From a bacterium BMS3Bbin02 (GTDB taxonomy: Bacteria > Actinomycetota > Acidimicrobiia > Spongiisociales > UBA5794), in contig BDTL01000068.1 of assembly GCA_002898115.1 (NCBI GenBank), positions 1 through 6,776 of the forward strand: a DNA stretch of 6,776 nt, written 5' to 3'. This document shows positions 1 through 5,496 of this stretch, piece after piece. The notes below the pieces were generated by a model. It was not told the origin of the DNA and made no database searches. It was given only the letters and a program-made list of their open reading frames with translations. Numbering within the stretch: position 1 is the stretch's first letter; each line of letters begins with the position of its first letter. The position numbers were made by a program, and so were the translations under genes.

Positions 1-248
1 TTGCCTTCAGCCAACACGCCGACACCCTGTACACCGACATTGCATACCAATCCGGGGATGTGTTGTTGTTCGGCAAGGAGTCGACCGGTCTGCCAACCGG
101 AGTAACCACCCACGAGGCAATAACCGAACGTGTGCGGATCCCGATTGCCGTCGGAGGAAGAAGCCTCAACCTGGCGAACGCAGCCGCCGTTGGCATCTAC
201 GAAGCTTGGCGGCAGAATGGGTTCGAGGAGGTAGTCACCGTTGAATGA
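1..248 (+). CDS. trmL: tRNA (cytidine(34)-2'-O)-methyltransferase, TrmL/SpoU type, 3' part
   Basis: This is the C-terminal 81 residues of a SPOUT-fold methyltransferase, read in frame from base 3; the beginning lies outside the window. Two hallmark SPOUT segments are visible: LLFGKESTGLP (motif 2 of the knotted SAM-binding site) and IPIAVGGRSLNLANAAAVGIYEAWRQ (motif 3, the RSLNL loop that completes the knot and dimer interface). The EAWRQ ending is typical of TrmL, which 2'-O-methylates the wobble base 34 of tRNA-Leu isoacceptors using S-adenosylmethionine in the cytoplasm. Other SpoU-class enzymes share these motifs, so the exact substrate is inferred. Its stop codon overlaps the start of the downstream acetyltransferase gene by 8 nt, suggesting co-transcription and translational coupling. 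Confidence 0.85.
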   Translation, partial: AFSQHADTLYTDIAYQSGDVLLFGKESTGLPTGVTTHEAITERVRIPIAVGGRSLNLANAAAVGIYEAWRQNGFEEVVTVE

Positions 249-960
249 GAACGCCCGAGAAATCGAACGTGTTGCTGCTGACATGTGGCGACCAGAGCGT
301 GTCGAACGTTTTGGTGCGTGGAATGTCGGGTACGCCGCCGGCTACTCGCGGCGGGCTAATTCTGCGATATGGGTAGGTCCCGGCATCGACGGTCTCGATG
401 ACGCCGCGGACTGGTTACGCGAGCACAACGTGCGCCCGACGGTTCGCCTCACCTCAGAGCTACCTCCGGACGTTGATGAGTCGTTGCGGTCCCGGGGATG
501 GGCCCTGGGCGGCCCAACGTTGGTGATGGTGCGTGACGTCGGCGAGCCGGTTGAGGTACCGGGGCTGAAGGTCATGGACTATCCGAACCACGAATGGTTT
601 AGCCATGTGAGGATCGTGGCGGGCATACCGGAGAACCTTGAAGGCGGTTGGCGGGGGATTCTGAGTAGGGCGCCACGACCGCGCGGGTTTGTGATTTCGT
701 CCGAGAATCCGATAGTTGCCGCCGGCGTCGGATTCATGTCCGGTCAGTGGCTGGGGTTGTTCCAGCTTGGTGTCATGCCGAAGGCCCGGCGCGAGGGATG
801 GGGCCGAAAGACTGTCGATGCGTTGACGACATGGGGGATCGAAAAGGGCGCCACGAAGGTCCTGCTCCAGGTCGCCGCAGACAACTCACGGGCGCTGCCG
901 CTGTACCGTCGGATGGGGTTTACTACCGAATACGAGTATTGGTACCGCTCAATCGGGTAG
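241..960 (+). CDS. GNAT family N-acetyltransferase
   Basis: A 239-residue protein whose C-terminal half is a GNAT acetyltransferase domain. The acetyl-CoA binding motif A is seen at about residues 176-190, with R183-x-x-G186-x-G188 in the sequence QLGVMPKARREGWG. Motif B follows at about 215-227 (NSRALPLYRRMGF), where Y222 is the usual general acid. The N-terminal half (about 1-150) may be a degenerate first GNAT-like domain, but I cannot show this. The start is a TTG preceded by an excellent Shine-Dalgarno sequence, gaggaggt at 225-232, 8 nt upstream. The start lies inside the end of the trmL-like gene. The first ATG in frame, at 283, has no comparable ribosome binding site. The acyl acceptor (small molecule, peptide or protein) cannot be predicted. 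Confidence 0.85.
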   Translation: MNENAREIERVAADMWRPERVERFGAWNVGYAAGYSRRANSAIWVGPGIDGLDDAADWLREHNVRPTVRLTSELPPDVDESLRSRGWALGGPTLVMVRDVGEPVEVPGLKVMDYPNHEWFSHVRIVAGIPENLEGGWRGILSRAPRPRGFVISSENPIVAAGVGFMSGQWLGLFQLGVMPKARREGWGRKTVDALTTWGIEKGATKVLLQVAADNSRALPLYRRMGFTTEYEYWYRSIG

Positions 961-969
961 CGTAGGCCC

Positions 970-1386
970 ATGGTCTATGCAACGCCCGTCAAGGTTCGGT
1001 TCTATGAGCTCGATCCCTACAACCACGTCAACCATTCTGTCTACATCCAGTACTTCGAGGTCGGGCGTGTCGATTTTCTCCAGGGAATCGGCTATCCGAT
1101 GGACGCACTTGCGGATCAGGGTTTGCGGTTTGTAGTCACCGGGATCGACACGAAGTTCCTCAAATCCGCCGGCCCGGATGACGAGCTGCTCGTCACAACG
1201 CAGGTCATTGAGCAGCGGCGGGCATCGTCGACGTGGTACCAGGAGATCCTGCGTGGCAACGAGATGATCTGCACCCAGCGGATTTCGGCTGCGGTTACGA
1301 ACCTTGAAGGCCGTCCGACGCGGGTCCCCGAACATCTCCAGCAAGCCCTGGAAGCCGGCCCTCCGGCTGCTGCCACTGAAGCGTAG
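970..1386 (+). CDS. Acyl-CoA thioesterase, 4HBT/YbgC hotdog family
   Basis: A 138-residue single-domain protein, the normal length for a 4-hydroxybenzoyl-CoA thioesterase-like hotdog enzyme. The signature is at residues 10-32: RFYELDPYNHVNHSVYIQYF and the following E of EVGR. It contains the presumed catalytic Asp15 and the NHVNHxxY loop that covers the thioester. Enzymes of this family hydrolyse acyl-CoA thioesters in the cytoplasm as dimers or tetramers; the acyl chain preference is unknown. The ATG lies 9 nt after the stop of the acetyltransferase gene, so the two are probably in one transcript, although the ribosome binding site is weak. The protein ends in an Ala/Pro-rich tail. It is the last gene of the plus-strand run and converges on the membrane protein gene at 1451. 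Confidence 0.9.
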   Translation: MVYATPVKVRFYELDPYNHVNHSVYIQYFEVGRVDFLQGIGYPMDALADQGLRFVVTGIDTKFLKSAGPDDELLVTTQVIEQRRASSTWYQEILRGNEMICTQRISAAVTNLEGRPTRVPEHLQQALEAGPPAAATEA

Positions 1387-1395
1387 GCATGAAGA

Positions 1396-1422
1396 AGGGG
1401 TCGACCGATCCGGCCAACCCCT
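1396..1422 (-). terminator. Factor-independent terminator of the 1451-1894 gene
   Basis: Read on the minus strand, this is an 11-bp stem (AGGGGTTGGCC with GGTCGACCCCT, two G-T wobble pairs) around a 5-nt loop, followed by a T-rich tract TCTTCAT. It lies 28 nt downstream of the membrane protein stop codon. On the plus strand the two wobbles become A-C mismatches, so it should act mainly on minus-strand transcription, although it may also slow transcripts from the thioesterase side. Confidence 0.55.
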
Positions 1423-1450
1423 CCCAGATAGTCGCGAGTATTTGGTGCCT

Positions 1451-1894
1451 TTACTCGCTGTCGCCGCCGACTCCCGGTAGCTTGATGCCCGCATCTTTGG
1501 CGTTTGCGTACGCTCCGTAGGCCACGGCGCCCGACGCCAGAATTCCGAGAAACAGGCCGATGGATGCACCACTCGTTTGTGTCAAAAGGCGCAAAAGCAC
1601 CAAAGCGAATCCAGCGATGCCGAGGTACATGCCAAGCGCGTCCGCAGACGTTTCGCCAGCTGAGATGTCCTGTATGTCTAGCGCCTTGAGCACGATGAGT
1701 ACCGCGCCCGCGATGGCTAGGAAGGACCCACCCCAGGCCCAAAACTGTGCACCAAAGGCGTTGATGGAGAACCCGAAGCCCCCGAAGGAGGCGCTATACC
1801 AAGGCAGGAAGAGGTTGACGATAAGCAGCGCCCCGGCCCCTCCGGCGATTTTCTGATTCTGATTGAGCTTTGAAAGATCCACGTGGGCACCCAT
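1451..1894 (-). CDS. Four-helix integral membrane protein of unknown function
   Basis: The 147-residue product has a short hydrophilic start (MGAHVDLSKLNQNQK) and then four probable membrane helices at about residues 16-32, 51-72, 85-104 and 108-130, ending in a polar tail GVGGDSE. A PWYS motif follows the first helix, and a Gly/Phe-rich loop (FGGFGFSINAFG) precedes the second. I recognise no catalytic motif or named family. The reading frame is open back to 2044, but the upstream part is Arg/Ser/Pro-rich, reads like non-coding sequence and overlaps the divergent gene start, so the ATG at 1894 is chosen. No good Shine-Dalgarno sequence precedes it, so a leaderless or weakly initiated mRNA is possible. 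The gene is divergent from the Rieske-GltS gene across 138 bp. Confidence 0.75.
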   Translation of the reverse strand: MGAHVDLSKLNQNQKIAGGAGALLIVNLFLPWYSASFGGFGFSINAFGAQFWAWGGSFLAIAGAVLIVLKALDIQDISAGETSADALGMYLGIAGFALVLLRLLTQTSGASIGLFLGILASGAVAYGAYANAKDAGIKLPGVGGDSE

Positions 1895-2032
1895 CTGTAG
1901 TCTGTATGAGCGGTCTTCTAGCACTGAGCGTAGTCGGAGAGGGGTGGGCGGCGCATGTAGCGACGATTCGAGCGCTCTCACCCGACGGTCCGATGCTGTA
2001 GGGTCGTGGCGGGCGTGGCGAGAGGAGAGCAC
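1895..2032. other. Divergent intergenic region, likely holding both promoters
   Basis: These 138 bp separate the divergently transcribed membrane protein and Rieske-GltS genes and must hold at least the promoter of the latter. The only promoter-like element I could pick out is TAGGGT at 1999-2004 (a weak plus-strand -10) with no convincing -35. A short direct repeat, TGTA-GTC-TGTA, sits beside the minus-strand start. The end of the region carries the gaggag Shine-Dalgarno sequence (2022-2027) that selects the ATG at 2033. Confidence 0.4.
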
Positions 2033-3652
2033 ATGCGTCAACACCGGCTTGTCGATTGGGCGGTGTTATCGGTCGCAAAGCCGCACGGAGTCGTCGTGAA
2101 CGGTCTCGACCTCGTGGTGGTGCGGTGGCCGGGTGAAGAGAACGTTTCGGTGCTCTACGGGAGGTGTTTGCACCGTGGTGCTTTGCTGGGGGACGCGTCC
2201 GTCGAAGGCGACGATATCGTCTGTGGCTTGCACGGATGGGATTTTCAGTACCGGACCGGGATCAGCGGGTACAACCCGACCGAGCGCTTGTTTCGCTTCT
2301 CGTCCTGGATCGAAGATGGAGGAGTGTTCGTAGACCTCGACGAGATTGATGTCTATCTGATCGAGAACCCGCAACCGTACGACCGCTCCAGCTACCAGGG
2401 TGCGTATCAGGACTTCAGCGGTACTCCCGTCGAGCCCCATGTCAGGGCGATCCGTGAGATGGCGTCGCATGGGCTTGACCGTCTTGGCCATCACGGTGCG
2501 ATGGGCGCAATGGGTGTTCCGGCTAACGAACTGCCGAAGTGGGATGACATCCAGATCGTGACTGCACAGCTCGCTCGTCCACCGCTTCTCGATGATGAGC
2601 CGGTGGCGACCTCTGTCGTGATCGGCAGCCGCGCGGCAAGATCGCTTGAGTTGGACATTCCCCTGTTTGTCTCGGACATGAGCTTCGGATCGTTGTCTCG
2701 AGAGGCGAAGGTGGCGCTGGCAAGGGGCGCCGATCTAGCGGGAACCGGGATCTGCTCGGGAGAGGGCGGCATGCTCGCAGACGAGCAGGCTGCGAACAGC
2801 CGGTATCTCTACGAACTCGCCTCGTCGCGGTTCGGGTTTTCGTGGGACAAAGTTGCCCGCGCTCAGGCTTTCCATTTCAAGGGCGGGCAGGCGGCGAAAA
2901 CCGGGACCGGTGGTCATCTGCCTGCGAACAAAGTCACTGCTGAGATAGCTGACGTGCGCGGACTGGAACCGGGCCAGGACGCAATCTCCCCGTCACGCTT
3001 TCCCGAGTGGACAACGCCGGCGGAGATTGCGGAGTTCGCGGACGAGGTTCGTGAACGAACGCGTGGTATCCCGATCGGCTACAAACTGTCGGCACAGCAC
3101 ATCGAAGACGACCTTCAAGCTGCCCTGGAGGTAGGTGTCGACTATGTCATTCTCGACGGCCGCGGGGGAGCGACAGGTGCTGCGCCGCTGTTGTTCCGTG
3201 ACAATATTTCCGTACCGACGATTCCTGCGCTGGCTCGCGCCAGAAGGTTCCTCGATGAACATGCTCCCGATGTCACACTTGTCATAACCGGCGGGTTACG
3301 CACGCCAGCCGATTTCGTGAAGGCACTCGCGCTCGGAGCGGACGCGATCGCGCTTGCGAATGCTCCGCTGCAAGCGATCGGGTGCCTCGGCATGCGTGCA
3401 TGCAATACCAACAATTGTCCGGTCGGTATCGCTACCCAGCAGGAGCACTTGCGCGAAAGGCTGCCCGTAGAAGAAGCGGCAGAACGGCTACAGCGCTATT
3501 TCGGCGCGACTGTCGACCTTATGAAACTGCTGGCCAGGGCATGTGGGCATTCGAGCCTGGGGGACTTTTCGGTGGACGATCTCACCACCTGGAAACCAGA
3601 GATGGCAGCACTCAGCGGCGTAACCTTTAGCGGCGTGCAGACTTTTCGATAG
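2033..3652 (+). CDS. Rieske [2Fe-2S] / FMN-binding glutamate synthase domain fusion oxidoreductase
   Basis: A 539-residue two-domain redox protein. Residues 1 to about 105 form a Rieske domain with the full ligand set: C45-x-H47, 16 residues, then C64-x2-H67 (CLHRGA and CGLHGWDF). After a linker, residues of about 150-520 match the FMN-binding synthase domain of glutamate synthase. Visible are FVSDMSFGSLS, SGEGG (242-246), the flavin/substrate segment FKGGQAAKTGTGGHLPANK (282-300), VDYVILDGRGGATGAAP, and the 3Fe-4S ligands C451-x5-C457-x4-C462 followed by PVGIATQ. It has no N-terminal glutaminase with its catalytic Cys1 and no C-terminal GXGXG domain, so it is not a conventional GltB. A cytoplasmic FMN/Fe-S oxidoreductase fed by the Rieske cluster is inferred; substrate unknown. 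The ATG at 2033 is preferred over GTG 2006 because gaggag lies 5 nt before it. No NADPH-binding GltD partner is nearby. Confidence 0.88.
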   Translation: MRQHRLVDWAVLSVAKPHGVVVNGLDLVVVRWPGEENVSVLYGRCLHRGALLGDASVEGDDIVCGLHGWDFQYRTGISGYNPTERLFRFSSWIEDGGVFVDLDEIDVYLIENPQPYDRSSYQGAYQDFSGTPVEPHVRAIREMASHGLDRLGHHGAMGAMGVPANELPKWDDIQIVTAQLARPPLLDDEPVATSVVIGSRAARSLELDIPLFVSDMSFGSLSREAKVALARGADLAGTGICSGEGGMLADEQAANSRYLYELASSRFGFSWDKVARAQAFHFKGGQAAKTGTGGHLPANKVTAEIADVRGLEPGQDAISPSRFPEWTTPAEIAEFADEVRERTRGIPIGYKLSAQHIEDDLQAALEVGVDYVILDGRGGATGAAPLLFRDNISVPTIPALARARRFLDEHAPDVTLVITGGLRTPADFVKALALGADAIALANAPLQAIGCLGMRACNTNNCPVGIATQQEHLRERLPVEEAAERLQRYFGATVDLMKLLARACGHSSLGDFSVDDLTTWKPEMAALSGVTFSGVQTFR

Positions 3653-3657
3653 GTGAG

Positions 3658-4074
3658 CTATCGGTACGGTTGAGGATCGCTCGGATCGGTTGTCGGATCG
3701 GTGTCGAGGTCGTTGATTGGATAATCTGGAGTCTCGCCGTATGTGTTTGGTCCCGGAGAGCCGGGGTTCGTGAGCATCCAGAGGATGACAAAGATTCCGA
3801 CGATCGGTATGAGCCCGATGAACAGATATGCTCCGGAACGGTTGGTGTCGTGGAGTCGTCGAACCGCCACCGCGAGGCCGGGCAGGAGTGTGCCGAGTCC
3901 GAAGACGATCTGAAGGGTGGATGGCCCGCTCGCGTTGAACCCAAAGGCGATCCTCAACGCCAACGATCCGGCATACAGGAACAGGGCGAACCACCAGTAC
4001 TCGGGCCGACTGGCCCTCCCCGAGAACGTTGCGTATTTGGAAAAGCAGGTGTAGATAGATTCGGTGAAGGTCAC
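3658..4074 (-). CDS. DUF805 family membrane protein
   Basis: A 138-residue protein with the DUF805 (YhaH-like) pattern: a short cytoplasmic start, FSGRASRPEYWWF (17-29) leading into the first helix, a second helix at about 54-71, the family motif RRLHDTNRSG (72-81), a third helix at about 82-101 (LIPIVGIFVILWML), then NPGSPGPNTYGETP. The C-terminal tail is rich in Asp, Pro and Thr (DTDPTTDPSDP). DUF805 proteins are small inner-membrane proteins with no established biochemical role. The start is GTG 4074, chosen because AGGAG lies 5 nt upstream and the protein then begins where family members begin; the frame stays open to 4287, but that part crosses the inverted repeat at 4146-4185. Its stop is 5 nt from the stop of the convergent Rieske-GltS gene. 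Confidence 0.87.
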   Translation of the reverse strand: MTFTESIYTCFSKYATFSGRASRPEYWWFALFLYAGSLALRIAFGFNASGPSTLQIVFGLGTLLPGLAVAVRRLHDTNRSGAYLFIGLIPIVGIFVILWMLTNPGSPGPNTYGETPDYPINDLDTDPTTDPSDPQPYR

Positions 4075-4145
4075 CAGGTCTCCTGTGGGTCTCGCGCGAC
4101 ACGTGAACGGGTACCAAGAGCGTAACGGGTTGAACCCTGGACGCG

Positions 4146-4185
4146 AAGAATCGGCCATCCCGGAGGCGAGGGCGGGCCGATTCTT
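4146..4185. terminator. Perfect 11-bp inverted repeat, probable terminator or processing hairpin
   Basis: AAGAATCGGCC (4146-4156) and GGCCGATTCTT (4175-4185) are exact reverse complements around an 18-nt loop. On the minus strand the hairpin begins 16 nt after the stop of the 34-residue ORF that follows the ArsR-type gene, so it would close that transcript before the DUF805 gene. No clean T-run follows the stem on the minus strand (CGCG follows). On the plus strand the T-rich arm ends in TTCTTT. Termination is therefore likely but not certain; an mRNA-stabilising hairpin or an operator are alternatives. Confidence 0.45.
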
Positions 4186-4201
4186 TGCTGATGTGGCTGA
4201 T

Positions 4202-4306
4202 CTATTTGTTGGATATGGCGGGCAAATCCGGGCGGTCGATGCGACGCTCACGAATGAGGTCGGCAACGTGCGCTCGGGCTCCATCAATGCTGAACAATTG
4301 GTTCAT
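4202..4306 (-). CDS. Possible 34-residue small protein downstream of the ArsR-type gene
   Basis: A short ORF beginning with ATG 18 nt after the stop of the ArsR-type regulator gene, on the same strand. It is preceded by AAAGGGG, which can form seven pairs with the 16S anti-Shine-Dalgarno sequence (one of them G-U), 6 nt before the ATG. The product begins MNQLFSIDGARAHVADLIRE, continues with a basic RRIDR segment and ends AISNK. It is amphipathic with no membrane segment. About two thirds of its codons end in G or C, similar to its neighbours. It sits exactly between the regulator and the hairpin at 4146-4185, as expected for a last small gene of that transcript. I recognise no family, and a chance ORF of this size cannot be excluded. 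Confidence 0.4.
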   Translation of the reverse strand: MNQLFSIDGARAHVADLIRERRIDRPDLPAISNK

Positions 4307-4324
4307 GTGTAGCCCCTTTCTCTT

Positions 4325-5371
4325 CTAACTCTGTTCGTTCAAGAAACGTTCCAGAAGCGGTCCCGCATCTGCAATATTCCTTGTTCTGATCTCGTAGTAC
4401 TTGTCGTCGTCCGTGACAACGACGCGTACGAGGCCGGCGCTGCGTAGGGCGCCGACGTGGTGGTGGGTGGTTGACTTTGCGAGACCCATGCGGTCCGCAA
4501 GGTCGCGCAGGGTGATGCCACCCTTGGAAATGTGTTTCAGCATTGCGAGTCGCTTCTCGTCGCCAACCGCCTTGAAGAGGTTGACCAAATAGCGCGGGGG
4601 AGCGTCGGGATCGGCGTTAAGCACGTCGTCGGTCACTGAGTAACACACGATCCGGGTGCCCGCAGCCTCACTGATCAGCGCCCACGGGCGAATGACAATC
4701 GACGGAATAAGGAGGATTCCCTCGACGCGAGGCCCCATGTCGAGGGTCACGCCGTTGGTTGCTTGTTCAACCAGATCAGTCGGTGACATGCGGCGTGATA
4801 GGGCCCGTTTCTCCTCGACAGACCGCTGGAGTATCGGCATTCGGTCGGTGAGAGCGGGTTCAACGTCCGCGGCGTACATCGTGAGGATGTTGCCGATACT
4901 CGCGGCAAGCTCGGCGTTGGATAGATCAAGGAGTGCGACCAGGTGGGTCGACGCGTTGCACGCTTCCAGAACCGCTTCGGTAGCTGTTCGATCACCGGAA
5001 CAGGCGGCCTTCATCGTTTCGGCGTCGCAATCTTCAACACCCATATGGGTGATGAGCAACCTGCGAACGGTTTCACCGTCGATGAACTCGGCAAGTTCGG
5101 TCACCGTCGTGATATCGGTCGCAGCGACAACACCGAAAAGGGCCGGCCACAATGGGCTCATGGCGGCGAAGTCCTGTAGCTCGCTTTGGAGTTTCGGACG
5201 CGCTTTCTCCGCAAGCTCGAACGCAAGGGTGTCTTCGTAGTCTGCGGGGTGGTCCTGTGTCCATACGAAGAGGTGGGCAAGCGCCTCGTACACCGGCCGT
5301 GCTTCGACGCTGATCGAGAATGCAGGCGCACTCGAGGTGAAATCGTGAATTTTCGTATCTGGAGTCGTCAT
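4325..5371 (-). CDS. ArsR-type winged-helix transcriptional regulator with large N-terminal domain
   Basis: A 348-residue protein. The C-terminal part, about residues 258-325, is an ArsR/SmtB-type winged helix: PPRYLVNLFKAVGDEKRLAMLKHI, then GGITLRDLADRMGLAKSTTHHHVGALRSAGLV with the recognition helix at about 298-310, then a beta wing VRVVVTDDDKYYEIR. The first 250 residues are mostly alpha-helical in appearance, with no membrane segment and no recognised family; they would be the sensor or dimer domain. No classical ArsR metal-binding CxC pair is visible in the HTH, so the signal is unlikely to be sensed by that site. Four Cys (C115, C124, C138, C243) occur in the N-terminal part. The ATG at 5371 is chosen because it follows the predicted promoter and the protein starts plausibly; the upstream extension to 5446 would run through that promoter. 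Dyads overlapping the promoter suggest autoregulation. Confidence 0.85.
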   Translation of the reverse strand: MTTPDTKIHDFTSSAPAFSISVEARPVYEALAHLFVWTQDHPADYEDTLAFELAEKARPKLQSELQDFAAMSPLWPALFGVVAATDITTVTELAEFIDGETVRRLLITHMGVEDCDAETMKAACSGDRTATEAVLEACNASTHLVALLDLSNAELAASIGNILTMYAADVEPALTDRMPILQRSVEEKRALSRRMSPTDLVEQATNGVTLDMGPRVEGILLIPSIVIRPWALISEAAGTRIVCYSVTDDVLNADPDAPPRYLVNLFKAVGDEKRLAMLKHISKGGITLRDLADRMGLAKSTTHHHVGALRSAGLVRVVVTDDDKYYEIRTRNIADAGPLLERFLNEQS

Positions 5372-5372
5372 G

Positions 5373-5384
5373 CGAGATATCTCG
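5373..5384. promoter_or_regulatory. Operator-like palindrome O1 (CGAGATATCTCG)
   Basis: A perfect 12-bp palindrome centred at 5378.5, directly before the ATG of the ArsR-type gene (one base separates it) and covering the weak ribosome binding site. A regulator bound here, or the hairpin in the mRNA, could control expression. Its half-site (GATATC with flanking CGA/TCG) resembles the dyad centred 19 bp upstream. Confidence 0.6.
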
Positions 5385-5390
5385 TTATGG

Positions 5391-5404
5391 TCGATAGATA
5401 TCGA
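5391..5404. promoter_or_regulatory. Operator-like dyad O2 (TCGATA-GA-TATCGA)
   Basis: Two exact 6-bp arms around a GA spacer, centred at 5397.5, immediately downstream of the predicted -10 (5405-5410) and about at the transcription start. A repressor bound here would block transcription initiation. It shares ATATCGA with the dyad at 5449-5466, supporting a common binding protein, most simply the product of the adjacent ArsR-type gene. Confidence 0.6.
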
Positions 5405-5433
5405 ACAATACACCACCTGTGCGGGTATGTCTA
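5405..5433 (-). promoter_or_regulatory. Sigma-70-type promoter of the ArsR-type gene
   Basis: On the minus strand TAGACA (5433-5428) matches the -35 consensus TTGACA at 5 of 6 positions, and TATTGT (5410-5405) matches TATAAT at 4 of 6, with the optimal 17-bp spacer. Transcription would begin near 5398, leaving a leader of about 27 nt before the ATG at 5371. The dyads at 5373-5384, 5391-5404 and 5449-5466 surround it. Confidence 0.6.
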
Positions 5434-5448
5434 GAGAAATCCACAACA

Positions 5449-5466
5449 GTTCGAGAAATATCGAAC
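5449..5466. promoter_or_regulatory. Operator-like dyad O3 (GTTCGA-GAAATA-TCGAAC)
   Basis: Exact 6-bp arms with a 6-nt spacer, centred at 5457.5 and about 16 bp upstream of the predicted -35. A half-copy of its sequence, GAGAAAT, recurs exactly 20 bp away at 5434-5440 against the -35 hexamer. This implies binding of several dimers on one face of the helix. Confidence 0.5.
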
Positions 5467-5496
5467 GCTAGATGAAGCGTCGTCCGCGGGTAGGTT

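Noticed and set aside
1434..1458. Inverted repeat GCGAGTA / TACTCGC as a terminator
   Set aside because: It overlaps the stop codon of the minus-strand gene and has no T-tract; the hairpin at 1396-1422 is the better terminator.
1389..1520. A 43-codon plus-strand ORF starting just after the thioesterase stop
   Set aside because: It has no ribosome binding site, runs through the terminator hairpin and overlaps the minus-strand membrane protein gene antisense.
949..1742. Long minus-strand open frames opposite the thioesterase and membrane protein genes
   Set aside because: Their translations are Arg/Ser/Pro-rich with no motifs, and they lie antisense to clear protein families.
1895..2044. N-terminal extension of the four-helix membrane protein to 2044
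   Set aside because: The extra 50 residues look non-coding, overlap the start of the divergent gene and precede a natural Met start.
4075..4287. N-terminal extension of the DUF805 protein
   Set aside because: It would read through the 11-bp inverted repeat and part of the small ORF, and GTG 4074 has a good Shine-Dalgarno sequence and the family-typical start.
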